Positions 1-5,459 of a stretch of DNA of 8,302 bases are shown piece by piece. The notes under the pieces were generated by a model. The model saw only the letters and a list, made by a program, of their open reading frames with translations, was not told the DNA's origin and did no database searches. The DNA comes from an uncultured cyanobacterium (lineage in GTDB: Bacteria; Cyanobacteriota; Cyanobacteriia; PCC-6307; Cyanobiaceae), in the NCBI GenBank assembly GCA_903862155.1, contig CAIOXF010000236.1, positions 1-8,302 of the forward strand, read 5' to 3'. The translations under genes and the position numbers were made by a program. Each line of letters starts with the position of its first letter. Positions within the stretch are counted from its first letter, which is position 1.

Positions 1-105
1 CGCGATCTGGTCGTAGATCTCGTCCTGGGTCATCGGCGGGAGGAAGCCGAAGGTCTCCAGGGTGGCGACTGTTTGGTAGTCACCCACGGTGCTCTTGAAG
101 GGCAT
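1..105 (-). CDS. rbcS: Rubisco small subunit, form IA, N-terminal 35 codons (cut by window edge)
   Basis: Only the first 35 codons lie in the window; the frame is open at position 1. The translation begins MPFKSTVGDYQTVATLETF and continues GFLPPMTQDEIYDQIA, which is the conserved N-terminus of RbcS from alpha-cyanobacteria. RbcS caps the RbcL octamer to form the L8S8 Rubisco packed inside the carboxysome. The ATG is at 105-103. An AGGA ribosome binding site (minus strand, 114-111) sits 5 nt upstream and supports this start. rbcL lies upstream on the same strand with 101 nt between stop and start, so the two are probably co-transcribed. The binding site falls in one arm of an inverted repeat (see 110-156). 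The family is not in doubt; only the missing C-terminal part is unknown. Confidence 0.96.
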   Translation of the reverse strand, partial: MPFKSTVGDYQTVATLETFGFLPPMTQDEIYDQIA

Positions 106-109
106 GGGG

Positions 110-156
110 ATCCTGTGATGGATGGAATGGATAGACGTGATGACAGATCACAGGAT
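110..156 (-). promoter_or_regulatory. Stem-loop that includes the rbcS ribosome binding site
   Basis: Positions 110-119 (atcctgtgat) and 147-156 (atcacaggat) are perfect 10-nt reverse complements separated by 27 nt. In the minus-strand mRNA the 3' arm contains the AGGA of the rbcS ribosome binding site, and the stem ends 4 nt before the rbcS AUG. The pairing is seen in the sequence. Masking of the site, and any effect on rbcS translation, is inference. Confidence 0.5.
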
Positions 157-159
157 GGA

Positions 160-213
160 TGGAGGCACAGGCTGAGCTATGCCTCCAGTTCCATCTCAGT
201 GAACGATCACTGA
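160..213 (-). other. Two further stem-loops between rbcL and rbcS
   Basis: Positions 160-167 (tggaggca) pair perfectly with 180-187 (tgcctcca), an 8-bp stem with a 12-nt loop. Positions 196-201 (tcagtg) pair with 208-213 (cactga), a 6-bp stem with a 6-nt loop that overlaps the rbcL stop codon at 209-207. With the stem at 110-156 this makes three consecutive stem-loops in about 100 nt. No U-tract follows any of them on the minus strand, so termination is not obvious. They may mark a processing or stability element between the two Rubisco cistrons. Confidence 0.4.
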
Positions 214-1619
214 ACGTCGAGCTTGTCGACGGTGTCGAACTCGAACTTGATTTCCTTCCAGGTTTCGAGAGCGATGGCCAGCTCGGGGCTGTGCTTCGCG
301 GCTTCCATGAGGATGTCGCGGCCTTCGCGCTCGATTTCGCGACCGGCATTGCGTGCCTTGACGCAGGCTTCGAGAGCCACGCGGTTGGCAGCAGCACCAG
401 CGGCGGAACCCCAGGGGTGACCGTGGGTACCACCACCGAACTGCAGCACGGAATCGTCGCCGAAGATGCTCACCAGCGCGGGCATGTGCCACACGTGGAT
501 ACCGCCGGAGGCCACGGCGAACACGCCGCCCATGGAACCCCAATCCTGGTCGAAGAAGTTACCGCGGCTGCGATCTTCGGGGACGAAGGATTCACGCAGC
601 TGGTCGATGTAGCCCAGGGTGGACTGACGGTCACCCTCGAGCTTGCCCACCACGGTGCCGGTGTGCAGCTGGTCACCACCGGAGAGGCGGAGGCACTTCG
701 CCAGCACACGGAAGTGGATGCCGTGCTTGGGATGGCGGTCGATCACCGCGTGCATGGCGCGGTGGATGTGGAGCAGCATGCCGTTCTTGCGGCACCACTT
801 CGCCAGACCGGTGTTGGCTGTGAAGCCACCGGTGATGTAGTCGTGCATGATGATCGGCTGACCGAGTTCTTTGGCGAACTCAGCGCGTTCATACATGTCT
901 TCGGGAGTTGCAGCGGTCACGTTGAGGTAGTGACCCTTCTTCTCACCGGTTTCGGCTTCAGCCGACTTCACAGCTTCGGCAACGAACTCGAAACGGTTCT
1001 GCCAGCGCTGGAAGGGCTGCGAGTTGATGTTCTCGTCGTCCTTGGTGAAGTCGAGACCGCCGCGGAGACATTCGTACACCACACGGCCGTAGTTCTTACC
1101 GCTCAGGCCGAGCTTCGGCTTGATGGTGCAACCCAGCAGGGGACGGCCGTACTTGTTCATCCGGTCGCGCTCAACCACGATGCCGTTCGGGGGACCCATG
1201 CAGGTCTTGATGAACGCCATCGGGAAGCGGATGTCTTCCAGACGCAGGTGGCGCAGAGCCTTGAAACCGAACACGTTGCCGACCAGGGAGGTCAGCACGT
1301 TGGTGACGGAACCCTCTTCGAACAGGTCGAGGGGGTAGGCGATGAACGCATAGAAGGATTCCTTGTCGCCAGGAACGTCTTCGATGCGGTAGCAGCGGCC
1401 CTTGTAGAAGTCGAGGTCGGTGAGGAGCTCGGACCACACGGTGGACCAGGTGCCGGTGGAGGATTCAGCGGCCACAGCGGCTGCCACTTCTTCCTTGGGC
1501 ACACCTTCCTGGCCGGTGCACTTGAAGCAGGCCAGCAGGTCGGTGTCGAGGGGGACGTAATCAGGAGTCCAATACGTGTCGCGGTACTCCTTGACCCCAG
1601 CGTCGTACTTCTTGCTCAT
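207..1619 (-). CDS. rbcL: Ribulose-1,5-bisphosphate carboxylase/oxygenase large subunit, form IA
   Basis: This 470-residue RbcL is of normal full length and catalyses CO2 fixation onto RuBP inside the carboxysome. Catalytic landmarks are present, offset by 8 from spinach numbering: K167 in TIKPK, the carbamylated K193 in GLDFTKDDEN with D195 and E196, H286 in HIHRAMH, and loop-6 K326 in GKLEGD. The N-terminus MSKKYDAGVKEYRDTYW and the neighbouring cso genes place it in the form IA (proteobacterial-type) Rubisco found with alpha-carboxysomes rather than the IB form of beta-cyanobacteria. The ATG at 1619 has a GGAGA ribosome binding site (minus strand, 1630-1626) at 6 nt. It lies between csoS1 upstream (64-nt gap) and rbcS downstream (101-nt gap). 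No frameshift or missing active-site residue was seen. Confidence 0.98.
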   Translation of the reverse strand: MSKKYDAGVKEYRDTYWTPDYVPLDTDLLACFKCTGQEGVPKEEVAAAVAAESSTGTWSTVWSELLTDLDFYKGRCYRIEDVPGDKESFYAFIAYPLDLFEEGSVTNVLTSLVGNVFGFKALRHLRLEDIRFPMAFIKTCMGPPNGIVVERDRMNKYGRPLLGCTIKPKLGLSGKNYGRVVYECLRGGLDFTKDDENINSQPFQRWQNRFEFVAEAVKSAEAETGEKKGHYLNVTAATPEDMYERAEFAKELGQPIIMHDYITGGFTANTGLAKWCRKNGMLLHIHRAMHAVIDRHPKHGIHFRVLAKCLRLSGGDQLHTGTVVGKLEGDRQSTLGYIDQLRESFVPEDRSRGNFFDQDWGSMGGVFAVASGGIHVWHMPALVSIFGDDSVLQFGGGTHGHPWGSAAGAAANRVALEACVKARNAGREIEREGRDILMEAAKHSPELAIALETWKEIKFEFDTVDKLDVQ

Positions 1620-1657
1620 GGAGATTCTCCGGATGGGTCGGTAAGGGGATCAGACGG

Positions 1658-1678
1658 GATCACGCCAGCGGCGTGGTC
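1658..1678 (-). other. Stem-loop between csoS1 and rbcL
   Basis: Positions 1661-1666 (cacgcc) and 1670-1675 (ggcgtg) form a perfect 6-bp stem with a 3-nt loop. Two more pairs extend it beyond one mismatch, to 1658 and 1678. It begins 5 nt after the csoS1 stop codon on the transcribed strand, and no U-run follows. It is better read as an mRNA stability, processing or partial-termination element within the operon than as a strong terminator; this is inference. Confidence 0.4.
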
Positions 1679-1683
1679 GTCGA

Positions 1684-1995
1684 TCAGTCCTTTTGCCCGG
1701 CGTAGTTGCCGTTACCCAGAGCAGGCTCAACTTCGCGGTGGGGGCGGGCAATGATGTGGGCAGCCACCAGGCCATCGCCCACGCGCTCACAGGCATCAGC
1801 GCCAGCGCGAACAGCGGCGTTCACAGCGCCGGTTTCACCGCGCACCATCACGGTGACGTAACCGCCGCCGACGAATTCGCGGGCGATCAGGCGCACTTCG
1901 GCAGCCTTGGTCATCGCGTCTGCGGCTTCGATCGCGGGAACCAGGCCCCGGGTCTCGATCATGCCGAGGGCGATGCCCATGGTTTCGTTAGCCAT
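1684..1995 (-). CDS. csoS1: Alpha-carboxysome major shell protein CsoS1 (hexameric BMC domain)
   Basis: This 103-residue single BMC-domain protein forms hexamers that tile the facets of the carboxysome shell. It starts MANETMGIALGMIETRGLVP and has the pore-lining loop FVGGG at residues 41-45, then RGETGAVNAAVRAGADACE and a C-terminal tail ending GQKD. Length and sequence match the highly conserved CsoS1 of marine and freshwater picocyanobacteria. The frame is open to 2064, but the ATG at 1995 is chosen because an AGGAG site (minus strand, 2006-2002) lies 6 nt upstream and family homology starts there. It is the first gene of the visible csoS1-rbcL-rbcS unit. Residue 38 just before the pore loop is Ala (LIAREFVGGG), where the homologues I remember have Gly; that comparison is from memory only. 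Confidence 0.97.
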   Translation of the reverse strand: MANETMGIALGMIETRGLVPAIEAADAMTKAAEVRLIAREFVGGGYVTVMVRGETGAVNAAVRAGADACERVGDGLVAAHIIARPHREVEPALGNGNYAGQKD

Positions 1996-2011
1996 TACCT
2001 GCTCCTGGTGG

Positions 2012-2027
2012 AGGGGGTGGAATGTTC
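2012..2027. repeat. 16-nt direct repeat, copy 1, in the csoS1 leader
   Basis: The sequence agggggtggaatgttc is repeated exactly at 2269-2284, in the same orientation 257 bp away. This copy ends 17 bp upstream of the csoS1 ATG. Its first two bases belong to a ggag (2010-2013) that can pair with the ctcc at 2002-2005, which is part of the csoS1 ribosome binding site on the minus strand. Function is unknown. Confidence 0.75.
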
Positions 2028-2105
2028 GCCAGCAACAGTGCTCCCCCGCTAAACCCCCCGTCAACCCGTTTTTGAGCCAGTTGCCATCACCGTTTTCGCC
2101 GCCTC

Positions 2106-2135
2106 GGATAAGTGGCGCTCATCAGTGCAACACAA
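2106..2135 (-). promoter_or_regulatory. Candidate sigma-70-type promoter for the csoS1-rbcL-rbcS unit
   Basis: On the minus strand, TTGTGT (2135-2130) and TTATCC (2111-2106) resemble -35 and -10 boxes with an 18-nt spacer. This would start transcription roughly 100 nt upstream of csoS1. The match is modest, and other arrangements in this region are possible. Confidence 0.3.
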
Positions 2136-2242
2136 ATCGTTAGGCCATGCTTGGTGTCCCTGTTGCTGCAAGGGATCTCAGTGATAGTCGTCGCCACCGT
2201 TGCCCCCCTGGTGGCTTCAAAAAAATCTCCTTAGCCTTGTGC

Positions 2243-2304
2243 TGGAGCCGGAGCCCCAGGCCTGAGCCAGGGGGTGGAATGTTCAACCCGTGCCGGCTCC
2301 ACCC
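2243..2304 (+). promoter_or_regulatory. Foldable segment with competing hairpins upstream of the HAM1 gene
   Basis: An outer 9-bp inverted repeat, 2243-2251 (tggagccgg) with 2293-2301 (ccggctcca), encloses a hairpin: 2254-2257 with 2270-2273, then one A-A mismatch, then 2259-2261 with 2266-2268 around a CTGA loop. An alternative 7-bp stem pairs 2272-2278 (gggtgga) with 2298-2304 (tccaccc) and would displace both. The second 16-nt repeat lies inside. The pairings are visible; whether the segment is transcribed and acts as a leader switch, or is DNA-level dyad symmetry, is unknown. Confidence 0.35.
2269..2284. repeat. 16-nt direct repeat, copy 2, upstream of the HAM1 gene
   Basis: This is an exact second copy of agggggtggaatgttc (the first is at 2012-2027). 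It ends 57 bp before the HAM1-gene ATG and overlaps the competing hairpins at 2243-2304. Because both copies face the same way on the plus strand, they are in opposite orientations relative to the two divergent genes they precede. Confidence 0.75.
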
Positions 2305-2341
2305 TTTCTTGCACAATGGCCCCTCTTGGAGTGGTGGCGTG

Positions 2342-2923
2342 ATGGTGTCGGTGCTGGTGATTGCCAGCGGCAACCCCCACAAGGTTGAAGAACTCCGCGC
2401 CATGCTCGAGCTGGTGGACCTGGAGGTGCGACAGCAACCCCAGGGACTGGAGATCGAAGAAACGGGCAGCACCTATCTCGAAAACGCCCGTCTCAAGGCC
2501 GAAACCGTGGCGTCACTCACCGGCCATTGGGCCCTTGCGGATGATTCGGGTATCGAGGTGGATGCCCTTAACGGCGCTCCGGGGGTGTTCTCAGCCCGCT
2601 ATGCCCCCACCGATCACGAGCGCATTCACCGCCTGCTGCACGAGATGGGCGACACCCTCTATCGGGGTGCCAGCTTCCGCAGCGCCATGGTGCTTGCGAA
2701 CCCCGCGGGTGAATCCGTGCTGGAGGCCGAGGGGGAATGCCGCGGGCGCATTCTGCGCGTGCCCGATGGCCATGGCCCTGGCTACGACAGCATCTTCCAT
2801 GTGCGCGAAGCCGGCTGCAGCTATGCGCGCATGGGTGCGCACCTCAAGAGCAAGCTCGGCAGCCGCGGCAAGGCGGCTCGGGCGCTTGCGCCGGGGCTGA
2901 AGCAGCTCCTGGGATTGCGCTGA
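2342..2923 (+). CDS. rdgB: HAM1/RdgB-family non-canonical purine NTP pyrophosphatase, carboxysome-locus type
   Basis: This 193-residue protein belongs to the family that hydrolyses ITP, dITP and XTP to the monophosphate and pyrophosphate, cleaning the nucleotide pool. Family motifs are in order: IASGNPHKVEEL (7-18), GSTYLENARLKA (42-53), ADDSGIEVDALNGAPGVFSA (66-85) with the catalytic Asp region, and GPGYDSIF (145-152). The C-terminal nucleobase motif, usually SHRxKA, reads GSRGKA (173-178), so the His is absent. The frame is open back to 2147, but homology begins at the ATG at 2342, which has GGAG (2328-2331) 10 nt upstream. The gene diverges from csoS1 and converges with csoS1D (32-bp gap). 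A HAM1-like gene near csoS1/csoS1D is known from picocyanobacteria; its link to carboxysome function is unproven. Confidence 0.9.
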   Translation: MVSVLVIASGNPHKVEELRAMLELVDLEVRQQPQGLEIEETGSTYLENARLKAETVASLTGHWALADDSGIEVDALNGAPGVFSARYAPTDHERIHRLLHEMGDTLYRGASFRSAMVLANPAGESVLEAEGECRGRILRVPDGHGPGYDSIFHVREAGCSYARMGAHLKSKLGSRGKAARALAPGLKQLLGLR

Positions 2924-2928
2924 CTGCT

Positions 2929-2948
2929 GGCCCTCTTGATGAGAGGCC
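2929..2948. terminator. Stem-loop between convergent HAM1 gene and csoS1D
   Basis: Positions 2929-2932 plus 2934-2936 (ggcc, tct) pair with 2942-2948 (agaggcc) around a 5-nt loop, with one bulged C at 2933. It fills most of the 32-bp gap between two convergent stop codons, so it could serve both directions. No U-tract follows on either strand, so it is not a canonical intrinsic terminator. Confidence 0.4.
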
Positions 2949-2955
2949 CTAAACG

Positions 2956-3813
2956 TCAGGCGGCAGCGTTGGCGTTGATGTGATTAATGGCCCGCATCGC
3001 GGCGGCGGCGGCCTCCTCCACATCCCCTTCCCGGCCGGCCAGGGTGAGGCGCCCGAAGGCGCCCACGGCCTTCACATCCACCACGGTGATATTCGACGCC
3101 TTTTCCGCTTCGTTGGCGGCGATCAGCACGTAGCCGGCCGGCTCGGTTTCAAGGATGAACATGCTCATCCCCGCTTGGATCATCGAGCCGCGGCGGTTCT
3201 GGCGGTTGATCAACACCGCATGGTCGGGTGTGATCGCCCGGATGATCTCGGTCCAGCTCACTTCGCAGCGGCTGCGCTGCTCCACGCGGTTGCCGATGGC
3301 CTCCAGCACCACGTCTCCGGAATGGAGCACGCTGCTCTGGTCGCGGTGGTAGATCGCGAGCGAACCGAAGGCCCGCTCCACCACCATCTGGCCCAGGCGC
3401 ACGGTGCTGGCCTTGAGCGCGATGTCGGTGACGCGGTGCACGGCCATGCCCGGCGACACCTCCAGCCAGAGGCAGGCATCCCCCGGGATCGGCAGGAAGC
3501 CCTGGCTCACCGTGCCCATGTAGGCCGCCAGCTGGGGCTGCAGCGAATCCAGGAACACGTAGGTGCGCAGCTCGATCGACTGCACATGGCTCGACTGGGT
3601 GGCCAGCCGCGAGCCTTCGCTGTCGGTGGTGATCACGCAACTGGCGCCGTCCCCATCGCCACCCACCAGGGTGCCGGTGATGGTGGGGCCACCGCTGCGC
3701 TCCGCTGAACCGAAACCGGTGCGGGTGGGCATGCGCCCCGCCGGCGAGCTCACCAGTGCATTGCGCCTCTGCCGGGATGCCCGTTCATCGGATGGCAGCG
3801 GGCGGGAGGGCAT
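2956..3813 (-). CDS. csoS1D: Tandem-BMC carboxysome shell protein CsoS1D (gated pseudohexameric trimer)
   Basis: This 285-residue protein has two tandem BMC domains after an N-terminal extension of about 78 residues. Family trimers form pseudohexamers that can stack in pairs, and a large central pore can open and close; it is thought to pass RuBP and 3-PGA across the shell. Domain 1 begins near ELRTYVFLDSLQPQLAAYMG (81-100) and carries the gate pair E146-R147 in VVERAFG. Domain 2 runs from about 185 through DHAVLINRQNRRGSMIQAGM (197-216) to VKAVGAFGRLTLAGREGDVE (248-267). The ATG at 3813 gives a slightly long protein; GGGAGAG upstream (3829-3823) is spaced rather far, and an ATG at codon 28 (3732) is the alternative. 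The extension is polar and contains SRQRRNALVSSPAGR (13-27). The gene is transcribed separately from csoS1. Confidence 0.95.
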   Translation of the reverse strand: MPSRPLPSDERASRQRRNALVSSPAGRMPTRTGFGSAERSGGPTITGTLVGGDGDGASCVITTDSEGSRLATQSSHVQSIELRTYVFLDSLQPQLAAYMGTVSQGFLPIPGDACLWLEVSPGMAVHRVTDIALKASTVRLGQMVVERAFGSLAIYHRDQSSVLHSGDVVLEAIGNRVEQRSRCEVSWTEIIRAITPDHAVLINRQNRRGSMIQAGMSMFILETEPAGYVLIAANEAEKASNITVVDVKAVGAFGRLTLAGREGDVEEAAAAAMRAINHINANAAA

Positions 3814-3831
3814 TCGGTGCGTTGTCTCTCC

Positions 3832-3866
3832 CGGTAAGCAGTGCCGGAATTTCGGCGACTTTACCG
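3832..3866. promoter_or_regulatory. Long interrupted inverted repeat in the csoS1D divergent promoter region
   Basis: Three blocks pair in register: 3832-3837 (cggtaa) with 3861-3866 (ttaccg), 3840-3842 (agt) with 3858-3860 (act), and 3843-3846 (gccg) with 3853-3856 (cggc). That is 13 bp with two small bulges around a 6-nt AT-rich centre (gaattt). It lies 18 bp upstream of the csoS1D ATG, in the 125-bp gap shared with the divergent gene at 3939. It could be an operator or, if transcribed, a hairpin just upstream of the csoS1D ribosome binding site. Confidence 0.5.
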
Positions 3867-3938
3867 CCTGCTGTTGAGCACCCCTTGCACCCCTGTCTGA
3901 AGCCGGTACCTTCCGGCCAACGTTGATCGGGGACGTTC

Positions 3939-4418
3939 ATGGCCGCCAAGCGCAGCAGCACCAAAAACGCCCAGCCTGCGGCTGCAGAGGTGGAAGCGGC
4001 CACCACCAAGCCCCTGCCGTCCGACTGGCCAACCTCTGACTGGATGGCCCAGGCGGTGGCCCAGGGGATCAAGCCCGAACAGGCCCTGGCCTGCATCGGC
4101 CTTGGATTGATGCAGAAGATGGCGGGCGGCGGCGATGCCCCCTGGGTGTGGAGTGAAGCTGAAGACGGCGGCATGGCCGACCTCGCCCAGCTGCGCCAGC
4201 GCCTGGAGCTGATCCAGCTCGCCCTCGACACCGGCGCTCCCCTGAGTACCGCCGAAGTGGCCCACCTGCTGGGCGCCCGGCCCGGGGCCGCCGAGGTGCA
4301 GCGCGGTGGCCTGCGCGCCCGGCGCCTTGGGCGCAACGTGTGGAAGCTGAGCCGCTCCAGCGGCGATGACGGCCGCGGAGATCAGCTCAGCTCCAATCCC
4401 TTCGCCCGTCGCTTCTAA
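3939..4418 (+). CDS. Unrecognised small protein with a helix-turn-helix-like C-terminal half
   Basis: This 159-residue protein is not one I can name. The N-terminus (1-25) is Ala/Lys-rich and probably disordered. A short segment SDWPTSDWMAQAVAQGIKPE (28-47) and an Ala/Leu-rich helix follow. Residues 79-98 (MADLAQLRQRLELIQLALDT) look like a heptad helix. Residues 100-136 contain APLSTAEVAHLLGARPGAAE and then RGGLRARRLGRNVWKL, which resembles the helix-turn-helix and wing of small excisionase/MerR-like DNA-binding domains. A weak GGGGA site (3929-3933) precedes the ATG. The gene diverges from csoS1D over 125 bp and abuts por tail to tail with no spacer. A local regulatory role is possible but is inference from fold resemblance and position. 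Confidence 0.75.
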   Translation: MAAKRSSTKNAQPAAAEVEAATTKPLPSDWPTSDWMAQAVAQGIKPEQALACIGLGLMQKMAGGGDAPWVWSEAEDGGMADLAQLRQRLELIQLALDTGAPLSTAEVAHLLGARPGAAEVQRGGLRARRLGRNVWKLSRSSGDDGRGDQLSSNPFARRF

Positions 4419-5402
4419 TTACGCCTCCAGCCCCACCAGCTTCATCGAGTAGTCCCACACCTTGGCGGCGGTACCGGGATTGCTCGCCTTGTCGGAGAGC
4501 TCCTGGCTGAACTGCTTGCCGCCCTTCTTCTGGCGGTTGCCCCAGCTCCAGTGCACGCCTGAGGTGGCGAACTCCGGATCGGCCACCACCTGGGCCACCC
4601 GCTCGCCGGCCAGGGCCTGGCTCACATACCCGCCGGTGATGTTCTTCTGGAACCAGGGGAAGATCGTTTGAAACGCCTTCGGGGTGTTGCGGAACAGCGG
4701 TGTGTCGGCCACGCAGCCGGGATAGAGCGAGCTGAAGGTGATGCCCGTGCTCGCGTGCAGGCGGCGGTGCAGCTCCTGCGTGGTGATCATGTTGCAGAGC
4801 TTGCTGTCCTTGTAGGCCTTGCCGGGCTTGAAGGGCTTGCTGTTGGCCATGGCGATCGGCGCCTTGAAGCCGGCGGCAAAGCCGGAGAGGTCGCCCAGGT
4901 CGGCCGGCGCAGGGATCGGAATCTTGCCGCCCAGTTCCTTGGAGTTGGCGGTCACGGTGCCCAGGATCACCACCCGCCGCGAGGCATGGGTGGAGCGCTG
5001 CAGATCGGGCAGCAGCAGCTGGATCAACAGGAAATGGCCCAGGTGGTTGGTGGCCATCGAGATCTCGTAGCCCTGGGGCGAGCGCTCGGGCTGCTTCAGC
5101 CGCGGTTTGTAGACGGCTGCATTGATCACCAGGGCATCGAGGGGCTCGCCGATCGAGCTCACCAGGGTTTCCACCCCGGCCCGCACACTCTCCAGATCGC
5201 CCAGATCCATGCGGATGTGGTGCAGCTGCTCGGAGGGGATGCCGAGGGAATCGGCGGCCGCACCGGCCTTCACGGGGTCGCGGTTGGCGGTCACCACGGT
5301 CCAGCCCCGCTCTGCCAGGGCCTTCACCGCATTGAGGCCCACCCCGGAGGTGGTGCCGGTGATCAGAACCGTGCCTGGAGTGCCGGAAGGGGCGGCGGCC
5401 AT
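4419..5402 (-). CDS. por: Light-dependent NADPH:protochlorophyllide oxidoreductase
   Basis: This 327-residue short-chain dehydrogenase/reductase performs the light-driven trans-reduction of the C17-C18 double bond of protochlorophyllide to chlorophyllide, a late step of chlorophyll synthesis at the thylakoid or cytoplasmic face. It has the NADPH-binding TGTTSGVG (15-22), NAA (94-96) and the catalytic YKDSK (Y197, K201). The conserved Cys is in YPGCVADTPLF (C230), and the POR-specific SWGNRQK (286-292) is present. Length is normal for cyanobacterial LPOR. The ATG at 5402 is set by homology; I see no good ribosome binding site. An unrecognised membrane protein gene lies 57 bp upstream on the same strand and psaM further upstream, so the three may be co-transcribed in part. 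The stop codon directly abuts that of the convergent gene at 3939-4418. Confidence 0.96.
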   Translation of the reverse strand: MAAAPSGTPGTVLITGTTSGVGLNAVKALAERGWTVVTANRDPVKAGAAADSLGIPSEQLHHIRMDLGDLESVRAGVETLVSSIGEPLDALVINAAVYKPRLKQPERSPQGYEISMATNHLGHFLLIQLLLPDLQRSTHASRRVVILGTVTANSKELGGKIPIPAPADLGDLSGFAAGFKAPIAMANSKPFKPGKAYKDSKLCNMITTQELHRRLHASTGITFSSLYPGCVADTPLFRNTPKAFQTIFPWFQKNITGGYVSQALAGERVAQVVADPEFATSGVHWSWGNRQKKGGKQFSQELSDKASNPGTAAKVWDYSMKLVGLEA

Positions 5403-5459
5403 GGGGCTGGGCAGCAGGAGCGCCTCAACTTACGGAGGGCTGATCGTTCACGCGGCCGC

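Larger units (their letters stand above)
1996..2341. promoter_or_regulatory. 346-bp divergent intergenic region between csoS1 and the HAM1 gene
   Basis: No convincing gene was found here. The region must carry the promoters for the csoS1-rbcL-rbcS unit (minus) and probably for the HAM1 gene (plus). It contains two perfect copies of a 16-nt sequence (2012-2027 and 2269-2284), a candidate minus-strand promoter (2106-2135), a 6-bp stem (2193-2198 with 2210-2215) next to a run of seven A (2219-2225), and a foldable segment at 2243-2304. The reading frame that extends the HAM1 gene back to 2147 has no recognisable conserved residues and is treated as non-coding. Confidence 0.6.

Noticed and set aside
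159..1754. 531-codon open frame on the plus strand, fully antisense to rbcL
   Set aside because: It mirrors rbcL with the high-GC codon bias that leaves few stops on the opposite strand. It lacks recognisable motifs and contradicts a certain rbcL.
1996..2064. Upstream extension of csoS1 to 2064
   Set aside because: CsoS1 proteins start at MANETMG, and a good ribosome binding site directly precedes that ATG.
2193..2225. Hairpin with a neighbouring run of seven A as a terminator
   Set aside because: The stem (2193-2198/2210-2215) is followed by A on the plus strand and preceded by T on the minus strand, so neither direction has hairpin then U-run.
2147..2341. 65-codon upstream extension of the HAM1-gene frame
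   Set aside because: The added residues show no conservation pattern. The family N-terminus (VLVIASGN) begins right after the ATG at 2342, which has a GGAG upstream.
2980..3708. 242-codon plus-strand open frame antisense to csoS1D
   Set aside because: His/Gly/Ala-rich composition is typical of an antisense shadow, and csoS1D is clearly the real gene.
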